Shown in pieces: positions 16,978-25,879 of a stretch of DNA of 64,000 bases (positions are counted from its first letter, which is position 1; each line of letters begins with the position of its first letter). The translations under genes and the position numbers were made by a program. Source of the stretch: Ferribacterium limneticum (lineage in GTDB: Bacteria > Pseudomonadota > Gammaproteobacteria > Burkholderiales > Rhodocyclaceae); the NCBI RefSeq assembly GCF_020510565.1, contig NZ_CP075189.1, forward strand, positions 1,162,501 through 1,226,500, in the 5' to 3' direction. The notes below the pieces were generated by a model. That model saw only the letters and a list, made by a program, of their open reading frames with translations. It had not been told where the DNA came from and made no database searches.

Positions 16978-19900
16978 ATGACTGAAGACCAACTCGAACA
17001 GGAAGCGCTGGGCTGGCTGGCCGAGGCCGGCTACGAGACACTGTTTGGCCCGGACATCGCCCCGGACGGCGAGCACCCCGAGCGCGCCGATTACCTGCAG
17101 GTGGTATTGCCCTTTCGCTTGCGCGAGGCGATTCACCGCCTGAACCCGGACATCCCGACTGCAGCCAAGGAAGATGCGCTCAAGCAGGTGCTTGATCTCG
17201 GCATCCCGGCTTTGCTTTCGGCCAATCGCCATTTCCACAAATTGCTGGTTGGCGGTGTGCCGGTGGAATACCAGAAAGAGGGCGAAACGCGCGGAGATTT
17301 CGTTCGCCTGATCGACTGGAGCAACCCTGCCAAGAACCGCTGGCTGGCGGTTAATCAGTTCTCCATCAAAGGGCCGCACCACACGCGCCGGCCGGATGTG
17401 ATCCTGTTCGTGAACGGTCTGCCGCTGGTGCTGCTGGAGCTGAAGAATCCGGCCGACGAGAAGGCCGACATCTGGAAAGCCTACGATCAGATTCAGACCT
17501 ACAAGGAACAGATCCCCGATGTGTTCCAGTACAATGAGCTACTGGTTATTTCGGACGGCAGCGAGGCGCGGCTTGGCTCGCTCTCAAGCAACGCCGAGCG
17601 CTTCATGCAGTGGCGGACGATTGATGGCCTGACGCTCGACCCGCTGGGCCAGTTCAACGAGCTGGAAACGCTGATTCATGGTGTCCTGGCACCGTCGCAA
17701 CTGCTTGACTATCTGCGCTTCTTTGTGCTGTTCGAGGATGACGGCGCGCTGGTCAAGAAGATTGCCGGCTATCACCAGTTCCATGCGGTGCGGGCGGCGA
17801 TCAACCAGGTAGTGGTGGCATCGCGCCCCGGCGGCACGCACAAGGGCGGCGTCGTCTGGCACACGCAGGGCAGTGGCAAAAGCATCACCATGACCTGCTT
17901 TGCCGCGCGGGTGATGCAGGAAACGGCGATGGAGAACCCGACCATCGTCGTCATCACCGACCGCAACGATCTGGATGGGCAGTTGTTCGGCGTGTTTTCG
18001 CTGGCGCAGGATTTGTTGCGCGAGCAGCCGGTGCAGGCCAATACCCGGCAGGACTTGCGCGCCAAGCTGGGCAACCGGCCATCCGGCGGCATCGTCTTCG
18101 CGACTATCCAGAAATTCATGCCAGGCGAGGATGAAGATACCTTCCCTGTTTTGTCCGAACGCAGCAACATCGTGGTGATTGCCGATGAGGCGCACCGGAC
18201 GCAGTACGGTTTCGAGGCCAAATTGAAAATTGGCCGAAATTTCCGGTCGACCGTAGCAGCCAACGACGCGCAGGTTTTCATGGTGGCTGAGCCTGCCGCC
18301 GAGTATCAAACCAGCTTCCAGGTCGGCTACGCGCAGCATTTGCGCGATGCGTTGCCGAATGCCACCTTTGTGGCTTTTACCGGCACGCCTGTTTCGTCGG
18401 AGGACCGCGATACCCGCGCCGTGTTCGGTGATTACATCCACGTCTACGACATGCAACAGGCCAAAGAGGACGGGGCAACGGTCGCCATCTACTTCGAGTC
18501 GCGCCTGGCCAAGTTGTCGCTGAAGCAGGAAGAGTTGCCGCAGATCGACGACGAGGTCGATGAGCTGGCCGAGGACGAGGAAGACAGCCAGAAGGCGCAG
18601 CTGAAAAGCAAATGGGCGGCGCTGGAAAAGGTGGTTGGTGCCGAGCCGCGCATTGCCAGCGTGGCCGACGATCTGGTTGCCCACTTCGAGGAACGCAACA
18701 AGGCGCAGCGCGGCAAGGCGATGGTGGTCGCCATGAGCCGCGAGATCTGCGTCCATCTCTTCAACGAGATCGTCAAGCTGCGGCCGGAATGGCAGCACGA
18801 CGCCGACCCGGAAAAGGGCGCCATCAAGATCGTGATGACCGGCTCGGCCAGCGACAAGGCGCTGCTACGGCCGCACATCTACAGCGGGCAGGTCAAGAAA
18901 CGGCTGGAGAAGCGCTTCAAGGACCCGGCCGACCCGCTGCAGATCGTTATCGTGCGTGACATGTGGCTGACCGGCTTCGATGCGCCTTGCGTCCATACGC
19001 TCTATGTCGACAAGCCGATGAAGGGCCACAACCTGATGCAGGCCATTGCCCGGGTCAATCGGGTGTTCAAGGACAAGCAGGGCGGGCTGGTAGTGGACTA
19101 CATCGGCATCGCCAACGAACTGAAAAGCGCCTTGCGGGAATACACCAACAGCAACGGACGCGGCCGGCCGACGGTCGATGCTGCCGAAGCCTATGCCGTG
19201 CTGGAAGAGAAGCTCGACATCCTGCGTGGCCTACTGCATGGCTTCGACTATAGCGATTTTCTGTGCGCCGGCCACAAACGGCTGGCCGGTGCCGCTAATC
19301 ATGTATTGGGTCTGAAAGACGGCAAGAAGCGCTTCGCCGATACGGCACTGGCGATGAGCAAGGCTTTCACGTTGTGCTGCACGCTGGATGAAGCGAAGGC
19401 CGTGCGCGAGGAAGTGGCTTTCCATCAAGCCGTGAAGGTGATTCTGACCAAGCGCGACCTGAGCCAGAAGAAGCGCAGTGACGAAGAAAAGGAACTGGCG
19501 ATCCGCCAGATCATTGGTTCGGCAGTGGTTTCGGAAGAGGTCGTCGATGTTTTCGACGCGGTCGGGCTGGACAAGCCGAACATCGGCATCCTCGATGACG
19601 ACTTCCTGGCTGATGTCCGCAATCTGCCCGAGCGGAATCTCGCAGTTGAGCTGCTGGAACGCCTTCTTGAAGGCGAGATCAAGAGCAAGTTCGCCACCAA
19701 TGTCGTGCAGGAACGGAAGTTCTCCGAGCTATTGAGCAACGTCATCAAGCGCTACCAAAACCGCGCCATCGAAACAGCCCAGGTCATCGAAGAGTTGATC
19801 GAGATGGCCAAGAAGTTCCGGGCGGCAGCGAATCGTGGCGAGGAACTGGGTCTGAATGATGACGAGGTGCGCTTTTACGATGCCCTAGCCGACAACGAAT

Positions 19901-20133
19901 CAGCAGTGCGCGAGCTATCAGACGAAACGCTGAAGAAAATCGCCCACGAACTGACCGAAAATTTGCGCCAGAACATTACGGTGGATTGGTCAGCTCGGGA
20001 GAGTGTTCGGGCGAAGCTGCGGCTCATGGTTAAGCGCATCCTCCGCAAGTACAAATATCCACCGGATATGCAGGAATCAGCTATTGAGTTAGTGCTAAGA
20101 CAAGTTGAGGCTATTGGCGAGCAATGGGCTTAG
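16978..20133 (+). CDS. hsdR: Type I restriction-modification system, endonuclease/translocase subunit
   Basis: 1051 aa. N-terminal PD-(D/E)xK-type nuclease ([20 protein letters not shown]), Walker A HTQGSGKS near residue 298, DEAH box in [17 protein letters not shown] motif, and a C-terminal helical part that docks to HsdM/S. Between [13 protein letters not shown] and the [21 protein letters not shown] block there is an extra stretch of about 30 residues. It begins [10 protein letters not shown] and is encoded by one of the CGGTNNACCG repeats found across the window, so the repeat was probably inserted in frame. The reading frame is otherwise intact. Confidence 0.95.
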   Translation: MTEDQLEQEALGWLAEAGYETLFGPDIAPDGEHPERADYLQVVLPFRLREAIHRLNPDIPTAAKEDALKQVLDLGIPALLSANRHFHKLLVGGVPVEYQKEGETRGDFVRLIDWSNPAKNRWLAVNQFSIKGPHHTRRPDVILFVNGLPLVLLELKNPADEKADIWKAYDQIQTYKEQIPDVFQYNELLVISDGSEARLGSLSSNAERFMQWRTIDGLTLDPLGQFNELETLIHGVLAPSQLLDYLRFFVLFEDDGALVKKIAGYHQFHAVRAAINQVVVASRPGGTHKGGVVWHTQGSGKSITMTCFAARVMQETAMENPTIVVITDRNDLDGQLFGVFSLAQDLLREQPVQANTRQDLRAKLGNRPSGGIVFATIQKFMPGEDEDTFPVLSERSNIVVIADEAHRTQYGFEAKLKIGRNFRSTVAANDAQVFMVAEPAAEYQTSFQVGYAQHLRDALPNATFVAFTGTPVSSEDRDTRAVFGDYIHVYDMQQAKEDGATVAIYFESRLAKLSLKQEELPQIDDEVDELAEDEEDSQKAQLKSKWAALEKVVGAEPRIASVADDLVAHFEERNKAQRGKAMVVAMSREICVHLFNEIVKLRPEWQHDADPEKGAIKIVMTGSASDKALLRPHIYSGQVKKRLEKRFKDPADPLQIVIVRDMWLTGFDAPCVHTLYVDKPMKGHNLMQAIARVNRVFKDKQGGLVVDYIGIANELKSALREYTNSNGRGRPTVDAAEAYAVLEEKLDILRGLLHGFDYSDFLCAGHKRLAGAANHVLGLKDGKKRFADTALAMSKAFTLCCTLDEAKAVREEVAFHQAVKVILTKRDLSQKKRSDEEKELAIRQIIGSAVVSEEVVDVFDAVGLDKPNIGILDDDFLADVRNLPERNLAVELLERLLEGEIKSKFATNVVQERKFSELLSNVIKRYQNRAIETAQVIEELIEMAKKFRAAANRGEELGLNDDEVRFYDALADNESAVRELSDETLKKIAHELTENLRQNITVDWSARESVRAKLRLMVKRILRKYKYPPDMQESAIELVLRQVEAIGEQWA
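18225..18259 (+). repeat. CGGTNNACCG repeat, copy R1 (inside hsdR)
   Basis: Core TTTCCGGTCGACCGTAGCAG at 18240-18259, in frame, reading NFRSTVA. Shares its sequence and frame with copy R6. Confidence 0.7.
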
Positions 20134-20191
20134 AAATAACTTATTGGTTACTCAATGGTTCAAAGCCATCAGCTATCCTGAACCCCAATCA

Positions 20192-20218
20192 CCGGGTAGA
20201 TGGAAGACACCTACCCGG
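20192..20218 (+). other. Hairpin after hsdR
   Basis: CCGGGTAG and CTACCCGG form an 8-bp stem around an 11-nt loop. There is no T-run, so it is a weak terminator or a boundary structure between the GC-rich hsd locus and the AT-rich operon that follows. Confidence 0.45.
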
Positions 20219-20315
20219 CTAGCACCTCGCACCTCCATTGAATGGGAGGCATGGGGAGTTGCTCGTTGCAGACAGCTGCTGGTAACGATTCTATAAAGAA
20301 ACCGAAAAAATATCT

Positions 20316-21158
20316 ATGACAACAGTAATCTCGTGGTTTGGTGCAGACTCGAAGCGGACAGGTCAAAAACCAGCATCTTTATACTTTGCAAGTGATAGCC
20401 GAATATCTTGGGAGCAAAAGGATAAATCAGTTGTTACATGGGATCATATTAAAAAAGTATTTGCGGCGCGAACAACGCCAGACATTTTTGCTTTGGCAGG
20501 TAACGTTGAATTGGCTGTTACATTGGTTTCCCAAATTGTCAGTTTGGCTGAGCACGGACTGCTTTTCGATGACAAAGATAGTGCGAAGACAAGGTTTGGG
20601 AAGTTTGTTTTTGCAATAAAGCGAAACTGGAATAGCTATCCTTGGCCACAAAGTGTTGATTTGAATTTTATGCACGGATTCCGGATTGGGGAAGGTGTGG
20701 AGTCTGAATTTTATGTTGGTGTTTTAAGTTATTTTTCAAAAAAACAGGAATGGCATGAGCAATTGCTGCTGTGTCCAAATGCGAAAAATAGTTCCGTACT
20801 AGAGGGGCTTGGTACCGGAAAGTCCGTCGCATTGGAGTGGATTGAGAAGTGGAATAATACTAGTGAAGGTAATACGTCGAGAGTTGTTTTTTCAGGATTA
20901 TGTGACGCGATACGATCAAATACAGACAAAGCATCTGGAGGTGCTCCTCAGTTAGTTCGTTTGTATCGGAAGGGATCAGGGGCTGCCGTTGGTGTTACAT
21001 GGTGTGGGCAACGATATTTTGATGGTCAGCAAATATATAAAGAGCAAATAGCCGAAGGCGTCGAGTGGAGAAACGATTTGTTCGAGATCGTTGATGGAGT
21101 TTCTCAGGAAAGAATTTCTGGGGCTCAGGTGCACAAAAAACCGATTATTGAACAATAG
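20316..21158 (+). CDS. HslV/proteasome-like Ntn-hydrolase-family protein
   Basis: 280 aa. The start MTTVISW would expose a Thr after Met removal, as in HslV (TTIVSVR). It is followed by YFASDSRISW (position of the HslV/proteasome catalytic Asp17), KKVFA (Lys33) and IFALAGNVELAVTLV, equivalent to the AGFAG strand-helix of the family. The C-terminal 120 residues match nothing I know. First gene of a tight AT-rich operon with the ATPase and TOPRIM-like genes. Peptidase or amidase activity is inferred from the fold-like pattern only. The base composition is far lower in GC than hsdR just upstream, pointing to separate acquisition. Confidence 0.6.
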   Translation: MTTVISWFGADSKRTGQKPASLYFASDSRISWEQKDKSVVTWDHIKKVFAARTTPDIFALAGNVELAVTLVSQIVSLAEHGLLFDDKDSAKTRFGKFVFAIKRNWNSYPWPQSVDLNFMHGFRIGEGVESEFYVGVLSYFSKKQEWHEQLLLCPNAKNSSVLEGLGTGKSVALEWIEKWNNTSEGNTSRVVFSGLCDAIRSNTDKASGGAPQLVRLYRKGSGAAVGVTWCGQRYFDGQQIYKEQIAEGVEWRNDLFEIVDGVSQERISGAQVHKKPIIEQ

Positions 21159-21177
21159 ATGATTTTGTGAGGGAAAA

Positions 21178-22473
21178 ATGAAAATAGACTTCTTGGGTAT
21201 AAAAAACTACAAATCATTACGTGATGTTCAAATTTCGCCTTCCGATTTTACTGTTCTTATAGGTCCAAACGGATCCGGTAAGTCAAATATTGCGTCAGCT
21301 TTTGATTTTATTGGTGATGTATATCAAAATGGTCTGGAGTACGCTGTCGCCAAGAAGGGGGGCTATGAGAATATTGCCTTTCGCAAGATTAGGCGGACGA
21401 AATCCCCGGTCGAATTTTTTGTGCGGGCAATAGTTGTTGGACGTTTGCTCCGGCGCTTTTTTACGCATCAGGCATTTCGGAGAATGACTCCCGGAGTAAG
21501 GCCGCGTTCGCGCTTAGAGGTGAATCACCATTTCAAATTTAGGGCGGCTCGCCAATCAGTTGGCGCTGAATATGTCCTAGAGTCTGAAAGTTTAGAGATG
21601 GTATTTCGAGGAGTTGATTTTAAGAGTGATCTATTTTCTCCGAGTGATGACTATGTTCTTTGTAAGTTGATTCGGGAAGATAACCTAATAAAGGTAACAT
21701 CCAATCATGCAGTGCTTAGGGAAAATCTCGAGAAGTTTTTAGAGATATATAATGATTTTCAAGCGGAATCTGATCTGTATGAGCTCTTTGCGAAACAACT
21801 GTTCCCTCAGTTGGCCGCATTGATGGGGGCAATTGCTGTTCATCAATTTTCTCCCCAGATATCTCGTGGTTCTGGTGCGCCTTCTCCAAATCCAAGGCTG
21901 TCTGGATATGGTCAGAATCTACCGTCTCTTGTTGATTGGCTTCAACGAAGGCACAAAGATGCCTGGGTTACAGTTGAGTCGGCGATGAGGGATATCATTC
22001 CTGATTTAGAAGAGATAACGGTTGGGTATCTTCATACTAAACAACTAGGGTTGTTTTTTAAAGAATCTAGTTTCGGTCGTGCGTGGGCTGCTGAAGACGT
22101 TTCCGACGGAACAATTCAAACGTTGGCAATTCTTTCCGCGTTGGCAGATCCTAGAAATTCATTAATGTTCATAGAGGAGCCTGAAAACTCAGTTCACCCC
22201 TGGATAGTTCGGCAAATTGCTGCAGTTTTGAGGAAATTAAGCAAAACTTCGCAAATTATTGTTACGACACATTCGCCATTAATATTAAATGCTGTCGATC
22301 CAAAATCAGTCTTGGTTTGCTTTAAGCGCAATGGTGCAACTCATGTGAAGCCATTGGTGGAGCTGGATCCTGATCTTTTGTTGAATTGGGAGAGTGGAGT
22401 GGATCGGCTTTTCGATATGCTAGATACTGGTTGCATTGTGGAAGCTGTACCCCTTCCTGGAGGAGAGCAATGA
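21178..22473 (+). CDS. ABC-type AAA ATPase (AAA_15/21, OLD-like) of a candidate defence operon
   Basis: 431 aa. Walker A GPNGSGKS at residues 29-36 (with FLGIKNYKSLRDV before it), ABC-like signature SDGTIQTLAILSAL near residue 305, Walker B FIEEPENSVHP, and the H-loop TTHSPLILNAV. This is the arrangement of RecF/OLD-type ATPases seen in Gabija, PARIS and related defence systems. GTGAGGG precedes the ATG. Twenty bases separate it from the Ntn-hydrolase gene, and its stop overlaps the next start (ATGA). Strongly AT-rich. Probably couples ATP-driven sensing to the TOPRIM-like partner. Confidence 0.85.
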   Translation: MKIDFLGIKNYKSLRDVQISPSDFTVLIGPNGSGKSNIASAFDFIGDVYQNGLEYAVAKKGGYENIAFRKIRRTKSPVEFFVRAIVVGRLLRRFFTHQAFRRMTPGVRPRSRLEVNHHFKFRAARQSVGAEYVLESESLEMVFRGVDFKSDLFSPSDDYVLCKLIREDNLIKVTSNHAVLRENLEKFLEIYNDFQAESDLYELFAKQLFPQLAALMGAIAVHQFSPQISRGSGAPSPNPRLSGYGQNLPSLVDWLQRRHKDAWVTVESAMRDIIPDLEEITVGYLHTKQLGLFFKESSFGRAWAAEDVSDGTIQTLAILSALADPRNSLMFIEEPENSVHPWIVRQIAAVLRKLSKTSQIIVTTHSPLILNAVDPKSVLVCFKRNGATHVKPLVELDPDLLLNWESGVDRLFDMLDTGCIVEAVPLPGGEQ

Positions 22474-23078
22474 TAGGGGTTGTGGTGGAGGGGATTGGTG
22501 AAATTGAGACGGTTAGAGCGTATATTTCAAAGATTGATCAAAGTCTCAAGATTTTTGGTAGGCCGTTATATGCAGATTTGCAGCCAAAGGCAAATCCAAA
22601 GGTTATTGTTGCTGCGGCAAGAAATGTTATTAATCAATTAAGGAGGCGAGGTGCTACCAAGGTTGTTGTTATTATTGATCTCGAAGATAGGCCTTGCCCA
22701 GTTCGGTTTGCGAGTGAGTTAAAAGAGGCCTTTTGTTCGGCGCATCCTGATTTGCTGATTACACCAGTTGTAAAGCATCACTGTTTGGAAAATTGGATGA
22801 TTGGAGATCCGGATGCATTGCGAAAGATGCAAAAGCGGTTTAATAAATTTGAATCTATTGAGAATGCGATAAAACGTGGTGGCGCAGATATGGTTAAGGA
22901 TCCATTGAAACTTCTGGATAGTTGTGCAATTAAAACAAGTTTTCATAAAACAATGGATCCTCCGCGTATTGCCGCGCATCAAGATATTGATAAGCTCTCG
23001 ATAAGTTCTAGATCTTTTAAGAAATTTTTGTGTGAAATTGGACACAGTCCTTGTTTAAGTAAAAAAGATAAAAATTAG
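22470..23078 (+). CDS. DUF4276/TOPRIM-like protein
   Basis: 202 aa from the ATG at 22470, preceded by GGAGGAG and overlapping the ATPase stop by 4 bases. The pattern VVVEGIGE (E7), VVVIIDLEDRP (D70, E72, D73) and the HHCLENWMIGDPDAL block fit DUF4276, a TOPRIM-related family that often follows AAA ATPases. A metal-dependent nuclease role is inferred by analogy with OLD nucleases and AriB. Its stop is two bases from the converging integrase stop. Confidence 0.8.
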   Translation: MIGVVVEGIGEIETVRAYISKIDQSLKIFGRPLYADLQPKANPKVIVAAARNVINQLRRRGATKVVVIIDLEDRPCPVRFASELKEAFCSAHPDLLITPVVKHHCLENWMIGDPDALRKMQKRFNKFESIENAIKRGGADMVKDPLKLLDSCAIKTSFHKTMDPPRIAAHQDIDKLSISSRSFKKFLCEIGHSPCLSKKDKN

Positions 23079-23080
23079 TT

Positions 23081-24148
23081 TTATCCTAGTTTTTTTGCTA
23101 GTAAGGATGTTTTCGGGTGGTAATACCGTTTCAACATCCGAACATCCTTGTGCCCTGTGACAGCGGATAGCTCAAGGATGTTGTCGAGCTTTTCTGCGAT
23201 GCGGCTTGTAGCTTCGTGGCGCAGGTCGTGAAAGTGCAAGTCCAATAAGCGCCCATCGGGTTTTGTAAGTGTCTCGTTGCATTCTTTCTCGTAGGCATCT
23301 CTTGCGCGCGTTAGGGCGCGAGTGAAGGCCTTCTTAACCGAGTCCTCTGTGATCGGGAAAACGCGCCCGCTGAGATGCCTTGGTAGAGCCCTCAGAAGGG
23401 CAACTGCGGCCATTGAAAGAGGAACAGAGCGCGATGTGCCGTTCTTCGTGTCTGGCAGGTAAGCAGTCTGCTCGCCCAAGTCGATGTTGTCCCATGTCAG
23501 CGACAGCAGTTCTCCTCGCCGCATTGCGGTTTCCGTGGCCAGGCGAACCAATGGCTTGATCCATGGATTGCGCGTGCCGCTAGCTAGGCGTCCATGATCA
23601 TCGCGTTCCTCGTTGTCCAGGGCAGCTAGCAGGCGTTGTTCTTCATCGAGAATCAGGCGGCGCTCTCTGGCTTTTGATGGCTTGGGGCGGCGCATCGACA
23701 GAATGGGATTGTCCATATGGATTCCCCAATCCTTTCGAGCCGTATTGATGGCGGCAGAAATGATGTCCAGGTCGCGACGAACAGTGGCGGGGGCTACCGC
23801 TTTTAGCCGCTCGTCGCGCCACTCAGCGAGAGCTGCTGGCGTCAAGGCAATCATGGCCAGTTGGCTGACCTTGGCTTTGAGGATGGCATTGATCCGAATC
23901 TTTTCGACATCGGCCCCTTTGTGCGTGGGAACGACTTCGTCGAGATATCGCTTGAGAATGTCGCCCAGCGTATTTTTTTCGGCGGGCCCACGGTTAATAT
24001 AGAGACCAATATCCAGTTCGCGTTCTATGGCTCGAGCCCATTTTTCAGCAGCCTCACGAGTCTCAAAAGTTTTGCTCTGGGCAGGGTAGCCTTGCCGGCG
24101 AACTTGAGCTCGCCATTGGAAGTCTCCACGCTTATTGATGGTCGCCAT
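23081..24148 (-). CDS. int: Tyrosine-type site-specific integrase of the tRNA-Pro island
   Basis: 355 aa from the ATG at 24148 (an in-frame start at 24181 is less likely). N-terminal Arm-binding/SAM-like part, then a catalytic domain with Arg in ETAMRRGELL, HDLRH, GHKDVRML and the Tyr nucleophile in KRYYHP. It reads inward from attR with its start 80 bp from it, the usual layout for tRNA-targeting integrases. Two TGTGCCA repeats sit between its start and attR. The stretch EVVPTHKGADVEKIRIN is shared almost exactly with the second integrase at 24474, so the two are relatives and may use the same tRNA site. Confidence 0.95.
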   Translation of the reverse strand: MATINKRGDFQWRAQVRRQGYPAQSKTFETREAAEKWARAIERELDIGLYINRGPAEKNTLGDILKRYLDEVVPTHKGADVEKIRINAILKAKVSQLAMIALTPAALAEWRDERLKAVAPATVRRDLDIISAAINTARKDWGIHMDNPILSMRRPKPSKARERRLILDEEQRLLAALDNEERDDHGRLASGTRNPWIKPLVRLATETAMRRGELLSLTWDNIDLGEQTAYLPDTKNGTSRSVPLSMAAVALLRALPRHLSGRVFPITEDSVKKAFTRALTRARDAYEKECNETLTKPDGRLLDLHFHDLRHEATSRIAEKLDNILELSAVTGHKDVRMLKRYYHPKTSLLAKKLG

Positions 24149-24159
24149 TTCATACCTAT

Positions 24160-24177
24160 TGTGCCAACGCTGTGCCA
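24160..24177 (+). repeat. Paired TGTGCCA repeats, candidate integrase arm-type sites (right)
   Basis: TGTGCCA at 24160-24166 and 24171-24177, again 11 bp apart, matching the pair at 3512-3529. A further single copy is at 24364-24370, beyond attR. Confidence 0.5.
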
Positions 24178-24229
24178 ACAATTATAGTATGGCTTCTGAG
24201 GGCTTTGTATTGCTTGGTTGTCCGCTGTC

Positions 24230-24275
24230 TTCGGGACGCAGGGGTCGCAAGTTCGAATCCTGTCACTCCGACCAA
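24230..24275 (+). other. attR of the tRNA-Pro island
   Basis: Perfect 46-bp copy of the tRNA-Pro 3' half (3374-3419). The 5' half of the tRNA is absent here. Confidence 0.93.
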
Positions 24276-24289
24276 GTAAAGACGGAATT

Positions 24290-24314
24290 AGCCCTGATTA
24301 TTCAGGGCTTTTTT
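24290..24314 (+). terminator. Duplicated tRNA-Pro terminator
   Basis: Same stem, loop and T-run as at 3435-3459, although the 14 bases between att and terminator differ. Presumably the original chromosomal terminator, or that of the second element. Confidence 0.85.
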
Positions 24315-24330
24315 CGTTTGCTGCGTCCCA

Positions 24331-24360
24331 TTGGAGCATAAGTTTCTGTCTATGCTCCAA
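24331..24360 (+). repeat. 10-bp perfect inverted repeat upstream of the second integrase
   Basis: TTGGAGCATA and TATGCTCCAA separated by 10 bp, about 115 bp before the integrase start; operator or terminator-like, no T-run. Confidence 0.6.
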
Positions 24361-24473
24361 TCGTGTGCCAACGAATCCGGGTGGTTCTGAGCTGACGATC
24401 CGAAATCTTTCGGCTCTGCGCCTCGGAAAAGCCGCTAGATCGCTATACGGTAACTCTTACGAAAGGAGTTACC

Positions 24474-25805
24474 ATGGCTCGTCAGCCATCGCGCTGCAGC
24501 AATGTTCAGAACCGCTCCCCTTGGCAGGTCGAGGCGCGTAACAAGCCGCAATGCAATCAGCGCTTCCCCTTCAATCGCAAGGCGGATGCACAAGCCTACC
24601 GTGAGTTGCTCACCACGCAAGGCATCAAAGCCCAGCTCGTCCAGCTCGAGACGTCGTTCCAGTTGCGGGTCCGTCGCAAAGGGGCCCGCGTCCAGGTCAT
24701 CACGTTTGACACGAGGGAACAGGCCGAACAGGCTCGGCTGAAAATTGAATCGGAGCTATCGGTCAGCATTATTCGGGATTACGCGAGCGCCGCCCAAACG
24801 ACGCTGCGCGACGTTATGGAGCGCTATCGGGACGAAGTTGTCCCCGGCCACAAGGGCGCTGATGTCGAGAGGACCCGCATCAACCGCCTCCTGCGTACCG
24901 AGGCGTTCGTCGACAAGAAAATGGCGGCGCTTTGCACCGAGGACCTACAGGATTTCATTACTGACCGACTGACTGAAGTGGCGCCGGCCACCGTTGACCG
25001 CGACCTGGACGTGATTTCCCAGGTGATCCGCTATGCGGCGGATGTCTGGAAAATTGCTGCAGCCGAAAGCCCCTTTGTCGGCCTACGGCGGCCGAAGTAT
25101 TTCAATGAGCGTGACCGGCGCCTACTGCCTGACGAAGAGTGGCGATTGCTCGAGGCCGCCCAGGCCGATGAGAATCCTTATGTCGAGCCGGCTATCGTTC
25201 TGGCGCTGGAAACTGCGGCACGACGGGGAGAGTTATTGTCCATCCGGAAATGCGACGTCTTCCTCGAAGAACGCTACGCCTACTTGCGTGACACCAAAAA
25301 TGGTCAGCCCCGCAAGGTGCCCCTGACAACCCGTGCGATGCAGGTGTGCGAATCACTGATGGCAGAGTGCAGAGCCGATGACGAGCCCCTCCTGAAACTG
25401 ACGGCGAATGCCTTGAAGATTGCCTTTTTCAGGCGGGTCGTACCGGCTTCTGGCATTGAAGACCTTCATTTCCATGATTTGCGCCATGAAGCCATCAGTC
25501 GCCTCGCTGAATCGGGGCAGTTCCAACTTATCGAGCTGCAGGCCATCTCAGGCCATCGGGATACCCGCATGCTGCTGCGCTACGCCCACCTCTGCTGTGG
25601 CAACCTCGCTGAGAAGATGGATGGCGTGGCCATGGAGCGTACCAGCAAGGAGTATTTCCACCATGGGCGTCGTCGTCGGGTAGATACCGTGACGTCGGTG
25701 GTTCACGTGCAACCCAAGACATCGCCAGTCGTGCCGGTGTCGCAGTCCCAGCCCAGCAACGTCATAGCGTTGTTTGGCGGGGCATTAGCCCGGCGCAACC
25801 CCTGA
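24474..25805 (+). CDS. Second tyrosine-type integrase
   Basis: 443 aa; GAAAGGAGTTACC gives an excellent ribosome binding site. Catalytic residues are in ETAARRGELLS (Arg), HFHDLRHEAISR (His-x-x-Arg), ISGHRDTRML (His) and LRYAHL (Tyr). The core shares YRDEVVPGHKGADVERTRIN with the island integrase, but there is an extra N-terminal domain of about 90 residues and a 60-residue C-terminal tail. It starts 198 bp after attR and points away from it. This suggests a second element in tandem at the same tRNA; I found no third att copy to its right, so that element may be decayed or use other ends. Confidence 0.93.
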   Translation: MARQPSRCSNVQNRSPWQVEARNKPQCNQRFPFNRKADAQAYRELLTTQGIKAQLVQLETSFQLRVRRKGARVQVITFDTREQAEQARLKIESELSVSIIRDYASAAQTTLRDVMERYRDEVVPGHKGADVERTRINRLLRTEAFVDKKMAALCTEDLQDFITDRLTEVAPATVDRDLDVISQVIRYAADVWKIAAAESPFVGLRRPKYFNERDRRLLPDEEWRLLEAAQADENPYVEPAIVLALETAARRGELLSIRKCDVFLEERYAYLRDTKNGQPRKVPLTTRAMQVCESLMAECRADDEPLLKLTANALKIAFFRRVVPASGIEDLHFHDLRHEAISRLAESGQFQLIELQAISGHRDTRMLLRYAHLCCGNLAEKMDGVAMERTSKEYFHHGRRRRVDTVTSVVHVQPKTSPVVPVSQSQPSNVIALFGGALARRNP

Positions 25806-25879
25806 TTGGCTAGGCACCCGGTGACCAGGCCGGGTGGCTTATTGATGTCCGCCTGCTATGGGCAATCCGGGGCAGTTAA

